Shown here: positions 1 to 7,762 of the stretch, in pieces
Position numbering within the stretch: the first letter of the stretch is position 1
Layout: every line of letters begins with the position of its first letter
Made by a program: the position numbers and the translations under genes
Assembly (NCBI GenBank): GCA_052161885.1
Contig: CP197396.1
Location: forward strand, 2,852,001 to 2,916,000
Direction of reading: 5' to 3'
Length of the DNA stretch: 64,000 nt
Source: QKTW01 sp052161885
GTDB taxonomy: Bacteria; Bacteroidota; Bacteroidia; Chitinophagales; Chitinophagaceae
Notes under the pieces: model-generated
Database searches by the model: none
What the model was told of the DNA's origin: nothing
The model's input: only the letters and a program-made list of their open reading frames with translations

Positions 1-1447
1 TCAGATTGGGTTGCGGCCTGTTGGAAAGAAACAAAATCCCTCTTCTTGATCCGCCGCTTACAAACCAGGGTTGCGTATCATCCCAGGCATCATTGGTTAT
101 GTTCTTCATCCGGGAGCCCTTTATGGTAAATTCATAAAGGTCTGTCTGGCTTTTACGTATGGCTGAGAACACCAGCTTATCGTCGTTTTCCATGAAGCTG
201 ATGCCAAGCGCCCGGTCAAAACGGTTGCCGGGAATTATATAGTTCTCAATTTTTGCTTTCAGCGAATTGTAAATACGGATGCGGGTCTGCGTGCCTCTTT
301 TGTAAAGGATCGCAAGTTTATACCCATTGTTGGACCACGCCATCAATGGGTAATCCGGATCTGGTTTCATTTCATTGTAATCCTTCCTGCCACCTTCCAG
401 TATCAGCGATCGTGCCTTTTCATTCGTCGTTTTCTGGATGTATACCTCATATTCGCCTTCCTTCCACGACACATACGCCACATCATTTCCTTTAGGAGAA
501 ACCCTTACAGTACGTATCACGCCATTGTCTTTAGGAATCTTAATGGAAAGGATCGTCTTGCTGCTGTCCGGCGTTTCCATTACCAGGCTGTCTTTCCGGT
601 AAACTGATTTATAAAAGGCCACGCAGGAATCATATGCCTTTTTCACATTCATCCCCATCGACATTTTCATGCCCTGGTTCAGGCTACTCTTCATTTCCAT
701 CGTGTACAGCAGGTTTTTCATGCTGTTTTCGCCATATTTCACAGACACATACTTCCAGAATGCCTTGCCGGCAAGTTCCGGGTATTTATCTCCGAGGTCG
801 TAAAATCCTTTATTGGGATATGCTTCAAGCACATTTTTCCAGTCGTTGTCGGCCTTGCTGTCCCAGCCATCTACGAGGTAGGCAATAAATCCGTCTGTAG
901 TCCATTGCGGCAGATTCAGCAGTACCGCATTTTTCACCATCTGCCGGAAGCTTTCGCCAAAAAGCATGCGCTCCATTACCACCCGGCTCATTCCGGAGCG
1001 AAGCTGACGGCGCAGATCTGCGTGCTGGCCGGTAAAATAAACCACCAGCCTGTCGCCTACCAGGTCTACTGTACCCGCAGGAGTTGCTTCAATCTGCGAA
1101 TCATATTTCAAACCCACATTAGTCTGGCGGTATTCATCGTAATTATTGTAGAGGATGATGTTGAACTGGCGCGGAAACTGTCCGCCAAGACGTTTTTCTA
1201 CTACTGATATATCTTTTTCTGCCTGCTCGGATATGTAACGTGCCAACTGGCGGCCGGCGGCATCGTAGTGATAAACGCGAAAATGTTTTGTATCAAAAAA
1301 CTTCCACTCGTACCTGCGGTATTGTATACGGTTCTGGCCGTACGTCTCCAGGTATGCCTGCGCTTTTACCGGCACAGCATCTCCCGACAGTACCGCAGCC
1401 ACTGCTGCAGCCAGTAACACATTTTTTCGTCTTAATACCTTTATCAT
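1..1447 (-). CDS. TolB-like beta-propeller protein with degenerate peptidase-MA-like N-terminus (partial, C-terminus off the left edge)
   Basis: An open frame of 482 codons starts at the ATG at 1447 and runs unbroken to the left edge, so the C-terminus is missing. The first ~30 residues form a signal peptide (hydrophobic AAAVAAVLSG, cleavage probably after VKAQA). Residues ~45-240 resemble the peptidase MA-like region found at the N-terminus of Bacteroidota TolB-like proteins: FFDTKHFRVYHY, then RSGMSRVVMERML where a metalloprotease would have HExxH, and QWTTDGFIAYLVDGW where it would have an EG(I/F)A helix. The zinc ligands are therefore absent. Later segments (VSPKGNDVAYVSW, MAWSNNGYKLAILY, NITNDAWDDTQPWFVSGG, ILFLSNR) are WD40/TolB-type propeller blades. 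Probably periplasmic or surface exposed. Function unknown; the fold assignment is inferred from motif appearance only. Confidence 0.8.
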   Translation of the reverse strand, partial: MIKVLRRKNVLLAAAVAAVLSGDAVPVKAQAYLETYGQNRIQYRRYEWKFFDTKHFRVYHYDAAGRQLARYISEQAEKDISVVEKRLGGQFPRQFNIILYNNYDEYRQTNVGLKYDSQIEATPAGTVDLVGDRLVVYFTGQHADLRRQLRSGMSRVVMERMLFGESFRQMVKNAVLLNLPQWTTDGFIAYLVDGWDSKADNDWKNVLEAYPNKGFYDLGDKYPELAGKAFWKYVSVKYGENSMKNLLYTMEMKSSLNQGMKMSMGMNVKKAYDSCVAFYKSVYRKDSLVMETPDSSKTILSIKIPKDNGVIRTVRVSPKGNDVAYVSWKEGEYEVYIQKTTNEKARSLILEGGRKDYNEMKPDPDYPLMAWSNNGYKLAILYKRGTQTRIRIYNSLKAKIENYIIPGNRFDRALGISFMENDDKLVFSAIRKSQTDLYEFTIKGSRMKNITNDAWDDTQPWFVSGGSRRGILFLSNRPQPNL

Positions 1448-1552
1448 ATAAATGAATGGCTTTTTCCACTCCTGCTTAAATTTCAGTTCCTTTCCCTGAC
1501 CGCGTTTATTAACTAAGTTTGCAATCGAAAATTACTGAAAATTCCGCTATTT

Positions 1553-2194
1553 ATGTTACGTCTTCAATCGTTTTGCTTCAATCCGTTCCAGGAAAACACC
1601 TATCTCGTCATTAACGGTCAGAATCAATGCTGGATTGTGGATCCCGGCATGTATGACACTTCTGAGACAAACAGGTTTATTGATCATATAAACAGTAATG
1701 GATTTGTACCGCAGGCGATTATCAATACACACGCGCACATAGACCATATACTGGGCGTACAGGCGCTCAAAAACAAGTTTAACATACCCTTTGGATTGCA
1801 TAAAAAAGATATGCCGGTACTGGATAATGCCAAAGGATCGGCCATGATGTTCGGGATGAACCTGCCGGTGGCTCCCAAGGCAGATTTCTTCCTCGAAGAA
1901 AATACCATTTACCCGCTGGGCAACGAAGACGAATTTGAAATCCGTTTTACTCCCGGCCACTCACCGGGCAGCGTTATTTTCTACAGCAGAAAAGACAATT
2001 GGGCAATTGGCGGAGACGTATTGTTTTCGGGCAGTATAGGCCGTACAGACCTGCCGGGCGGTGATTTTAATACACTTATTTCCAGCATACAGCAGCAGCT
2101 CTTTACCTTGCCGGATGAAACGAAAGTGTATCCCGGCCACGGCCCAGCCACTACTATCGGTGAAGAGAAACAGTTTAATCCTTTCCTGAAATAA
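1553..2194 (+). CDS. MBL-fold metallo-hydrolase (glyoxalase II-like)
   Basis: 213-residue cytosolic metallo-beta-lactamase-fold protein. The metal-binding signature THAHIDH spans residues 59-65; further ligands are H136 in TPGHSPGS, D155 in GGDVLF and a late His in YPGHGPATT. This order and length match the small hydroxyacylglutathione hydrolase-like/YcbL group of thioesterases rather than RNase Z or lactamases. The substrate cannot be told from sequence. It is divergent from the TolB-like gene, with about 105 bp between the starts, and stands alone: the following 155 bp holds only repeat-like sequence. No signal peptide. Confidence 0.88.
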   Translation: MLRLQSFCFNPFQENTYLVINGQNQCWIVDPGMYDTSETNRFIDHINSNGFVPQAIINTHAHIDHILGVQALKNKFNIPFGLHKKDMPVLDNAKGSAMMFGMNLPVAPKADFFLEENTIYPLGNEDEFEIRFTPGHSPGSVIFYSRKDNWAIGGDVLFSGSIGRTDLPGGDFNTLISSIQQQLFTLPDETKVYPGHGPATTIGEEKQFNPFLK

Positions 2195-2202
2195 GGTTCA
2201 TT

Positions 2203-2345
2203 TACCACAAAGGGCGCTGAGATTACGCGAAGGAGTGCCAGGCACAATGACTAACTATTGTGTACGCTGCGGGAAGCATTGCCGGGAACCGCGAAGAAGA
2301 GTAAATCTTAGTGGTTTTGCGCTACCTCTACGCTCTTCGCATTTA
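2203..2345. repeat. Intergenic repeat-like block with ACCAC(A/T)AAG-type words
   Basis: The gap between the metallo-hydrolase and comB contains the words ACCACAAAGGGCGCTGAG (about 2211-2228) and, in inverted orientation, ACCACTAAGATTTAC (reverse of about 2306-2320) with a further GTGGTTAAATGCGAAGAG copy near 2332-2349. They resemble degenerate copies of one short phrase. I see no gene here. Confidence 0.4.
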
Positions 2346-2349
2346 ACCA

Positions 2350-3078
2350 CTACCCGTGAATCAGTAATTTATCACCTCTGAGTATAGGCACTACCGGGTG
2401 TTGGTTTGGCGTGGTGCAATATTCCATATCATGTGCCAGTCCATATGCAGCAAGGCGCCTGTAGTGTGAACTGTCGCGCAGGAAATCAATATATTTTCCG
2501 CCGGAGCTGTCGTGCAAATGCAGAGCCGCACGGGTGCTGTCGCAATTGATATCAAAATGCTCTTTTACTTTGCTGGCAACCGCTCCTGCAAAAAGCGTGT
2601 CTTCCAGGTTAAACCGGTCTTTCCAGGCGGCGCAACCCAGCAACACATTCTTTTTCCGGGCGATAAGAAAATCACAAACGGCATCCAGGTTCAGGAACGA
2701 ACCGGTTATGATCTCTGCAGCGCCCTGCACCATATGCAGCAGGCGGGTGCCGTTGGTGGTTGTGAGCACCAGTGTTTTTCCGGCGACAAACTCATGCGGA
2801 TATTCAAGAGGAGAATTACCATGCTGCAGGCCTGCGGCTACTTTACCATCGCGCTCACCTGCTGTAATACTGTTGGGCGTATTTTTTCCCAGTTCAATGC
2901 AGTCTGGCACCGTGGCTACGGGTATTACACAAGCGGCGCCATTATGCAGTGCAGCCGCAATAGTAGATGTAGCACGAAAAACATCAATAATAACAACTAC
3001 GGCATCGTTTGTGTCGTACAAATGCAGTAAAGCAGGAGAAAGGCACACTTCAAGGCGCGGCAAAGCTACATCGCTCAT
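2350..3078 (-). CDS. comB: 2-phosphosulfolactate phosphatase-like protein (ComB family)
   Basis: 242-residue soluble protein of the ComB family, Mg-dependent phosphatases that act on 2-phosphosulfolactate in coenzyme M biosynthesis of archaea. Visible family features are IDVFRATSTI at residues 31-40, AGERDGKVAAGLQHGNSP, LTTTNGTRLL and LGCAAWKDRFNLEDTLFAG. Length matches the family. It is convergent with the metallo-hydrolase and divergent from the Crp/Fnr gene (about 46 bp from the ATG at 3125, 118 bp from the preferred start at 3197). The organism is not a methanogen, so the family name may not give the physiological substrate. A link to sulfonate or sulfonolipid metabolism, which many Bacteroidota have, is only an inference; no ComA or ComC partner is visible nearby. 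Confidence 0.85.
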   Translation of the reverse strand: MSDVALPRLEVCLSPALLHLYDTNDAVVVIIDVFRATSTIAAALHNGAACVIPVATVPDCIELGKNTPNSITAGERDGKVAAGLQHGNSPLEYPHEFVAGKTLVLTTTNGTRLLHMVQGAAEIITGSFLNLDAVCDFLIARKKNVLLGCAAWKDRFNLEDTLFAGAVASKVKEHFDINCDSTRAALHLHDSSGGKYIDFLRDSSHYRRLAAYGLAHDMEYCTTPNQHPVVPILRGDKLLIHG

Positions 3079-3196
3079 AAAAAACCATTAAAACGGGACG
3101 CAAGTTATAATACTTCGCGCAAAAATGGCAGTAATAACCGCAGGCAATATTAAATTGCAGCAGCCGGAAGCGGTTTGCCGGCGAAAACCCAATTTT

Positions 3197-3784
3197 ATGC
3201 TGGCAGCTGATAAAATCCAGGAATATCTTTCATTATTTCCAGGCCTTACGGTCACAGACGTGATGCAACTAATAGCACTTGCCCGGCCGGTGCAGCTGCA
3301 GGCCGGTGAGACTTATATAAAGGAAGGTGCAAGATTCCGGAAGCTGGCATATATACAAAAAGGCCTGATGAGAGGTGTTTTCATTAAGGAAAATGGTACA
3401 GAGGTTACTGTGTCTCTCCGGTGGGAAGACCAGATCATTGCCTCCCACGACAATATTATTTACGATCGTGCTTCGCGGTTCACATACTATACGCTGGAAA
3501 ATACGGTACTGCTGGAAATTGATTATGATACGGTAAATAATTTTATCCTGCAGCACCCGGGGTTTGAAAAAGGCAGGATATACTTCTGGCACAGGATGAT
3601 GGCCGATATGCTGGAGCGCCTGGAAGGTTTTGTGCTGTTTTCTCCCGAAGAACGTTACCTGGAATTAATCAGGAGCAAACCGGGCATTGTAAACCGTGTA
3701 CCCGATAAATTTATCGCATCCTTTCTTGGCATTACGCCGGTTTCGCTCAGCAGGATCAGGAAGCGGATTGCGGGGAAACATTAG
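3197..3784 (+). CDS. Crp/Fnr family transcriptional regulator
   Basis: 195-residue regulator with an N-terminal cyclic-nucleotide-binding-type beta-roll (residues ~15-120: RPVQLQAGETYIKEG, FRKLAYIQKGLMRG) and a C-terminal helix-turn-helix (VPDKFIASFLGITPVSLSRIRKRI). No cysteine cluster is present, so it is not an Fe-S FNR. The canonical cAMP-binding GE..(R)T motif is not recognisable. I place the start at the ATG at 3197 (MLAADKIQEYLSLFPG), which matches usual family N-termini; an in-frame ATG at 3125 would add 24 unconserved residues. Bacteroidota Crp/Fnr proteins of this type commonly act as local stress regulators. Its target is unknown; the divergent comB gene is the nearest candidate. 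Confidence 0.85.
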   Translation: MLAADKIQEYLSLFPGLTVTDVMQLIALARPVQLQAGETYIKEGARFRKLAYIQKGLMRGVFIKENGTEVTVSLRWEDQIIASHDNIIYDRASRFTYYTLENTVLLEIDYDTVNNFILQHPGFEKGRIYFWHRMMADMLERLEGFVLFSPEERYLELIRSKPGIVNRVPDKFIASFLGITPVSLSRIRKRIAGKH

Positions 3785-3786
3785 CG

Positions 3787-3871
3787 GAAAATCCCAAAAA
3801 TCAGATCCCAAAATCCAAATTCTAATTCCCAAATCCCCATATCCCACATCTCATATCTCACATCTCCAACC
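3787..3871. repeat. Degenerate intergenic word repeats (AAATCCCAAAATCC and CACATCTCATATCTCACATCTC types)
   Basis: Directly after the Crp/Fnr stop codon lies a low-complexity tract of tandem words such as AATCCCAAAAATCAGATCCC and CCAAATTCTAATTCCCAAAT, merging at about 3841 into CCACATCTCATATCTCACAT. The second word type recurs at 31121-31151 and, inverted, at 5332-5370 and 21971-22008. No coding sense is apparent. Confidence 0.7.
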
Positions 3872-3911
3872 GAAATTATCCTTTGTTAACGTAGCGGCGT
3901 AACAACACCGG

Positions 3912-3919
3912 TAGCTTTG
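3912..3919 (+). promoter_or_regulatory. Bacteroidota -7 box (TAGCTTTG) upstream of the fatty-acid hydroxylase gene
   Basis: TAGCTTTG is a perfect match to TAnnTTTG and lies 20 bp before the ATG at 3940. A TTTG at 3882-3885 is the nearest -33 candidate, but its 26-bp spacing is longer than the usual 19-21. Confidence 0.5.
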
Positions 3920-3939
3920 TGTTGTAAAAAATTCTGTTT

Positions 3940-4740
3940 ATGGAAAGCTTACCACATGCTTTTGCCCGCGTCTTCAGTATTACACTCCTTCGTTATTTTG
4001 TAATAGCAGGCATTGCATTTTTTATTTTCTACAAATGGCTGCCGGCAAGGTTCATATTATCCAAGATTCAATCCCGGAAAGCAGGCAAAAAAGATTTTAT
4101 AAGGGAGATATTACATTCAATGCAATCCAGCGTGGTACTTGCAGCAACGGGCATACTCATATTGCTCACACCGCTGAAACTCTATACCCGGTTTTATGCA
4201 GACATCAATACATTCCCCGCATGGTGGATACCTGTAAGCCTTCTGCTGAGTCTTATTATACACGACACCTATTTCTACTGGATGCACCGGTTACTGCATC
4301 ACAAGAATGTGTTTAACTATGTACATCTTGTTCATCATAAATCTACAAATCCCTCTCCCTGGGCGGCCTATTCATTTCATATAACAGAGGCATTCCTGGA
4401 AGCAGCTGTTCTATTTCCGATACTGCTGCTGGTGCCCATGCACCCGGTAACGCTTATACTTTTTATATTCACCGGCTTTATGATCAATGTATACGGGCAC
4501 CTGGGCTATGAGCTGGCACCTGAATGGTTCCGGCATTCTTTCCTGTTTGAGATGATTAATACTTCTGTGCACCATAATCTGCATCACAGTAAGTTCAGGG
4601 GTAATTACGGACTATATTTTCGCATCTGGGACCGGCTTATGAAAACGGAGCACCCGGATTATGTTAAAACCTATGACCAAATACAGGAGCGCAGGTTCGG
4701 GGCTGTGCAAGGTGAGAAATCAATGGTGAATAGTCAATAG
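3940..4740 (+). CDS. Sterol desaturase / fatty acid hydroxylase superfamily membrane protein
   Basis: 266-residue integral membrane di-iron oxygenase. Hydrophobic segments lie at about 12-32, 65-80, 92-108 and 145-170. The histidine clusters that bind the di-iron centre are complete: HDTYFYWMHR (H108, H116), LLHH (H120-121), HLVHHKSTNPSPW (H129, H132-133) and HHNLHHSKFRGNYG near residue 213. The superfamily hydroxylates or desaturates sterols, fatty acids or sphingoid lipids; the substrate is not evident. The last residues (EKSMVNSQ) and the stop codon are encoded inside a dispersed intergenic repeat, so the native C-terminus has probably been altered by repeat insertion. Single gene with its own -7 box. 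Confidence 0.9.
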   Translation: MESLPHAFARVFSITLLRYFVIAGIAFFIFYKWLPARFILSKIQSRKAGKKDFIREILHSMQSSVVLAATGILILLTPLKLYTRFYADINTFPAWWIPVSLLLSLIIHDTYFYWMHRLLHHKNVFNYVHLVHHKSTNPSPWAAYSFHITEAFLEAAVLFPILLLVPMHPVTLILFIFTGFMINVYGHLGYELAPEWFRHSFLFEMINTSVHHNLHHSKFRGNYGLYFRIWDRLMKTEHPDYVKTYDQIQERRFGAVQGEKSMVNSQ

Positions 4741-4750
4741 TGAATGAAGG
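4718..4750. repeat. Dispersed repeat, ATTCACTATTGACTATTCAC type
   Basis: The sequence CAATGGTGAATAGTCAATAG with its continuation GTGAATGAAGG is related, in reverse complement, to ATTGACCATTCACTCTTCAT at 31105-31124. It overlaps the last codons and stop of the hydroxylase gene. Confidence 0.6.
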
Positions 4751-4843
4751 CAGGAACAAATAAAAGACAACCAATAATCAATAAAACATCAGATGTTTAA
4801 GAATCGTATTAAATTACAGTTCTTACCGTTTACCTTCTACCCC

Positions 4844-4873
4844 GGCAACCTATCAACTTATTAACCTGTCAAC
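4844..4873. repeat. Degenerate tandem word repeat (CAACCTATCAACTTATTAAC)
   Basis: Tandem variants of (C/T)TATCAAC / (A)CCTGTCAACC occupy the space just downstream of the small secreted protein gene. This is the same low-complexity style as the other intergenic words in the window. Confidence 0.45.
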
Positions 4874-4888
4874 CGAACCGCTTAATTC

Positions 4889-5218
4889 CTATTTCACAAA
4901 GAAAACGCCTTGTGATGTCTTGCGGCCACTGGCAACAGAATAACTATATTTACCCGGCTGAAAGTTTGCTGTAGGAACGTTAAAAGCAGTAGTGCTGAAA
5001 GTACGGGTAGTTACCGTACGGCCGTTTTCATCACGGATCTCTATACGGGAGTCACCGGCACCACCAGCGGTGAGCTCAAAGCTGATAAGCGACTGGCCAC
5101 TTCGCTGAAAAACTGCAGGTATGTTACCAGCAGGTACAGAAGCTGTAGCTGCAGAAAGAGATGTGGAAACTACTGCTGCAAAGGCAAAAGGAGCGAGAAG
5201 AAGAAATATTTTTTTCAT
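4889..5218 (-). CDS. Small secreted protein with type IX-like C-terminal sorting domain
   Basis: 109 residues starting at MKKIFLLLAPF (ATG at 5218); an upstream in-frame start would place 22 non-signal residues before the signal peptide and is rejected. Residues 1-24 form a classical signal peptide (cleavage probably after SLSAA). The remainder, about 75 residues with ISFELTAGG, RIEIRDENGRTV and ending in YSVASGRKTSQGVFFVK, resembles a stand-alone type A sorting domain: a short beta-sandwich ending in a (G/K)xxxVK-like tail. Such proteins are normally carried across the outer membrane by the PorU/PorV machinery, part of which is encoded at 55-60 kb. No enzymatic domain is present. Confidence 0.7.
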   Translation of the reverse strand: MKKIFLLLAPFAFAAVVSTSLSAATASVPAGNIPAVFQRSGQSLISFELTAGGAGDSRIEIRDENGRTVTTRTFSTTAFNVPTANFQPGKYSYSVASGRKTSQGVFFVK

Positions 5219-5331
5219 AAAAACTGTTTTTGTTGTGAGCGGTTTTGTTTGTTTTGCTGATACAAAGATCAGACGATAACACACGATGGGGCGTTAAGTG
5301 TTGTGAAGGATAGTTAATTAGTGCTAATGTT

Positions 5332-5370
5332 TCAGATGTGAGAATTGAGATGGAATATGTGAGATGGAAG
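5332..5370. repeat. Dispersed repeat, inverted copy of the CACATCTCA type
   Basis: CAGATGTGAGAATTGAGATG followed by GAATATGTGAGATGGAAG is the reverse-complement form of the CACATCTCATATCTCACATC words at 3847-3866. It lies upstream of the small secreted protein and downstream of the aldehyde dehydrogenase terminator. Confidence 0.6.
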
Positions 5371-5384
5371 GATGGCAAAAATAA

Positions 5385-5409
5385 AACGGGCGTCCTGCGG
5401 ACGCCCGTT
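5385..5409 (-). terminator. Intrinsic terminator of the aldehyde dehydrogenase gene
   Basis: AACGGGCGTCC-TGC-GGACGCCCGTT is an 11-bp perfect stem with a 3-nt loop, followed on the minus strand by TTTTATTTTT. It lies 23 bp beyond the dehydrogenase stop. Confidence 0.85.
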
Positions 5410-5431
5410 CCAAATACTTTTACCTGTCATT

Positions 5432-6889
5432 TTATAGTTCTATACACACATTTTTAGGTTCGGTAAAAAAGCGCATAGCATCCCACCCGCCTTCACGGCC
5501 TACACCAGAGTTCTTAAATCCGCCAAACGGAGTGCGCAGATCACGCAGCAGCCAGCAGTTTACCCAAATGATACCGCTATGCACTTTTGCAGCCACACGA
5601 TTGGCGCGGCTTACATCCTGCGTCCATATGGTGGCAGCGAGGCCGTAATCGCTTGTATTGGCCAGCTGCAATGCTTCATCTTCTGTTTTAAACGATTGCA
5701 GTGTTACTACCGGGCCGAAAATTTCTTCCATATTGGTGCGGCAGGCTGGCCCAAGCCCCTCGATAATTGTAGGTTCTATAAAATAGCCGTTGGCACAGCG
5801 CCCTTCAGGATGTACGACATTACCACCTGATAATATTTTTCCGCCTTCATCTTTTGCCAGCTGTATGCAGCTCATTACTTTATCAAAATGCATTTTGCTT
5901 ACAATGGCTCCCTGGCGGCTGTTTTCATCCAGCGGATCCCCGACGGTAAGTTTCTTTGCACGTTCGATAAATTCCGTTTTGAATTTTTCATAAATGCTTT
6001 CTTCTATCAGGATGCGGCTGCCGCAAAGACATATCTGCCCCTGGTTGGCAAAGGACGATTGCAACGTAGTGCGCATCATTTTATCCCAGTCGCAATCGGC
6101 AAATATGATATTCGGATTTTTACCTCCCAGTTCCAATGATATCTTTTTAAACATTGGTGCTGCCGTAGCTGCAATTTCCTTCCCGGCGCGCGTACTCCCG
6201 GTAAAAGATATAGCCTTGATCTGCGGATGCGCCACAATTGCAGAACCGCAGTTTGGCCCGTTGCCATGCAGAATATTAAGTACTCCATCCGGCAATCCGG
6301 CTTCCTTACAGATAAGGCTAAGCAGGTAACCGGTCATGGGAGTTACTTCACTGGGCTTGGAAATAACACAGTTACCGGCGGCAATTGCGGGTGCTATTTT
6401 CCAGGTAAAAAGATACAGCGGGAGATTCCACGGAGAAATGCAGCCCACAATACCTATTGGCTGACGCAGCGTATAGTTCACTGCTTTGTCTTCCATATGA
6501 TGGCTTTCTGTGGCAAAATGCATCAGACCAGTGGCAAAAAAACGGAAGTTGCTGGACGCACGGGGAATATCCACTCTTTTACTGAGCCATAACGGTTTAC
6601 CATTGTCATTTGTTTCCGCCAGCGCAAGCGCATCCAGGTTGGCATCTATGAGTTCGGCGATACGGTTCAGCACTTTAAATTTCTCTTCTGCGGGAGTGGT
6701 GCTCCATGCCGGAAATGCAGCCTGTGCTGCGGCCAGTGCCAGCTCCACATCAGCAGCGTCACTGTCCGGTATCTGGCTGTACACTTCTCCTGTAGCAGGA
6801 TTGACGTTGTCAAAATATCTGCCGTTTACCGGTTCCGTCAATTTTCCTCCTATGTAATTGGCAATTTTATCGGGAGCTGTTAAGTTCAT
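5432..6889 (-). CDS. Aldehyde dehydrogenase, probable 2-aminomuconate 6-semialdehyde dehydrogenase
   Basis: 485-residue NAD-dependent ALDH. The catalytic Cys is C287 (ANQGQICLCGSRI), the general-base Glu is E253 (LELGGKNP), and the cofactor segment is ISPWNLPLYLFTWKIAPA at 151-168. NCWLLRDLRTPFGGFKNSG near residue 440 has the Cys-Trp-Leu-hydrophobic-Arg pattern that I recall from ALDH8A1/aminomuconate- and hydroxymuconate-semialdehyde dehydrogenases. It would oxidise 2-aminomuconate semialdehyde to 2-aminomuconate in the kynurenine/3-hydroxyanthranilate pathway. ACMSD (41.3 kb) and a deaminase (48.6 kb) for the flanking steps are in this window. It is a single-gene unit with its own terminator. 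The family call is certain; the substrate is an inference from motif and context. 2-hydroxymuconate semialdehyde is the alternative. Confidence 0.9.
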   Translation of the reverse strand: MNLTAPDKIANYIGGKLTEPVNGRYFDNVNPATGEVYSQIPDSDAADVELALAAAQAAFPAWSTTPAEEKFKVLNRIAELIDANLDALALAETNDNGKPLWLSKRVDIPRASSNFRFFATGLMHFATESHHMEDKAVNYTLRQPIGIVGCISPWNLPLYLFTWKIAPAIAAGNCVISKPSEVTPMTGYLLSLICKEAGLPDGVLNILHGNGPNCGSAIVAHPQIKAISFTGSTRAGKEIAATAAPMFKKISLELGGKNPNIIFADCDWDKMMRTTLQSSFANQGQICLCGSRILIEESIYEKFKTEFIERAKKLTVGDPLDENSRQGAIVSKMHFDKVMSCIQLAKDEGGKILSGGNVVHPEGRCANGYFIEPTIIEGLGPACRTNMEEIFGPVVTLQSFKTEDEALQLANTSDYGLAATIWTQDVSRANRVAAKVHSGIIWVNCWLLRDLRTPFGGFKNSGVGREGGWDAMRFFTEPKNVCIEL

Positions 6890-6934
6890 TGCTTGTGTAT
6901 TCTTAAGTAAGGCGATTTATACTATCGCGGATGG

Positions 6935-6942
6935 CAAAAATA
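6935..6942 (-). promoter_or_regulatory. -7 box (TATTTTTG on minus strand) for the aldehyde dehydrogenase
   Basis: CAAAAATA on the plus strand reads TATTTTTG on the minus strand, a perfect TAnnTTTG, 45 bp upstream of the ATG. No clear TTTG -33 element is present. Confidence 0.4.
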
Positions 6943-6994
6943 CGGTATGACACGTAAATAACGTCCTGCAATGAAATGAGGAAGGCGTTTAAAA

Positions 6995-7028
6995 TTTACA
7001 GCAACCTCCGTTTGGAGGTTGCTGTAAA
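6995..7028 (-). terminator. Terminator of the NsrR-like regulator gene
   Basis: TTTACAGCAACCTCC and GGAGGTTGCTGTAAA form a perfect 15-bp stem around a GTTT loop, with TTTT following on the minus strand, 63 bp past the regulator stop. Confidence 0.8.
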
Positions 7029-7091
7029 TCAATGTGCGTGGTAAAGGATATAATGTTTTCCGACAGGGTCCTCTTTCCTCCCGTGAAAGTA

Positions 7092-7553
7092 TTAATACGC
7101 CGGGCTGTAGCCTAATGCACCAATATTCTCATACATTTTAAACAATGCATCTTTGGTTTTTGTCTGGGCTACGTCGGCCAGTGTATAATTGTTGAGATAA
7201 TTGTAAAACTCTGTTTGCGCCCTGAACAACAGGTGCTTGAGGTGGCATTGTCCGTTTAATACACACTCCAGCCCTTCACAATCAATGATCTTTTCATTTT
7301 GTTCGAGTGTACGTATCAGATCACCTATCTTGTATTCGGTTGCCGGCCTGGCAAGCGACAGTCCCCCGCCACGCCCCCTGTGAGCCAGCAATACCTGTTT
7401 CTGGGACAAAAACTGGATGACTTTTACCAGATGATTGCGGGAAATGTTAAACTGTTGGGCGAGCTCTGTAATAGTCGCGGGATTCCGTTCGGGCCGGAGC
7501 GACAAATATAGCACAGCTCTTAAACCGATATCTGTAAATTGGTTCAGTCTCAT
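7092..7553 (-). CDS. Rrf2 family transcriptional regulator, NsrR-like
   Basis: 153-residue Rrf2-family winged-helix regulator. The helix-turn-helix covers about residues 27-57 (TITELAQQFNISRNHLVKVIQFL) and the wing is RGRGGGLSLARP. Three cysteines C92, C97 and C103 (IIDCEGLECVLNGQCHL) have the C-x4-C-x5-C spacing of the [Fe-S] cluster of NsrR (C91/C96/C102 in E. coli). This argues for a nitric-oxide-sensing repressor rather than IscR or CymR. It stands alone between two terminators, so any NO-detoxification targets are elsewhere. The hemerythrin-like protein at 47.7 kb is one possible, untested target. Confidence 0.88.
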   Translation of the reverse strand: MRLNQFTDIGLRAVLYLSLRPERNPATITELAQQFNISRNHLVKVIQFLSQKQVLLAHRGRGGGLSLARPATEYKIGDLIRTLEQNEKIIDCEGLECVLNGQCHLKHLLFRAQTEFYNYLNNYTLADVAQTKTKDALFKMYENIGALGYSPAY

Positions 7554-7719
7554 ATGAATGGTTTTATATATTTCTTTCGTGTGGTGCAGCCAGGTAAACC
7601 TTCTGCCATCTTTATGATGTACGTAGCAAACCTGACTATGGTTTTCTGATTTTTAAATATATTTTGTTGTAATTTATATTTTATTAAATTCAAATAAAAA
7701 CAATTTATTTAAGCCATAA

Positions 7720-7744
7720 AAAAGCGGGAAAATATCCCGCTTTT
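7720..7744 (-). terminator. Terminator of metF
   Basis: AAAAGCGGGA-AAATA-TCCCGCTTTT is a 10-bp stem lying 19 bp beyond the metF stop, with an A/T-rich tail on the minus strand (TTTATGGC). Confidence 0.8.
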
Positions 7745-7762
7745 CCTTGTCTATGTAAACTT

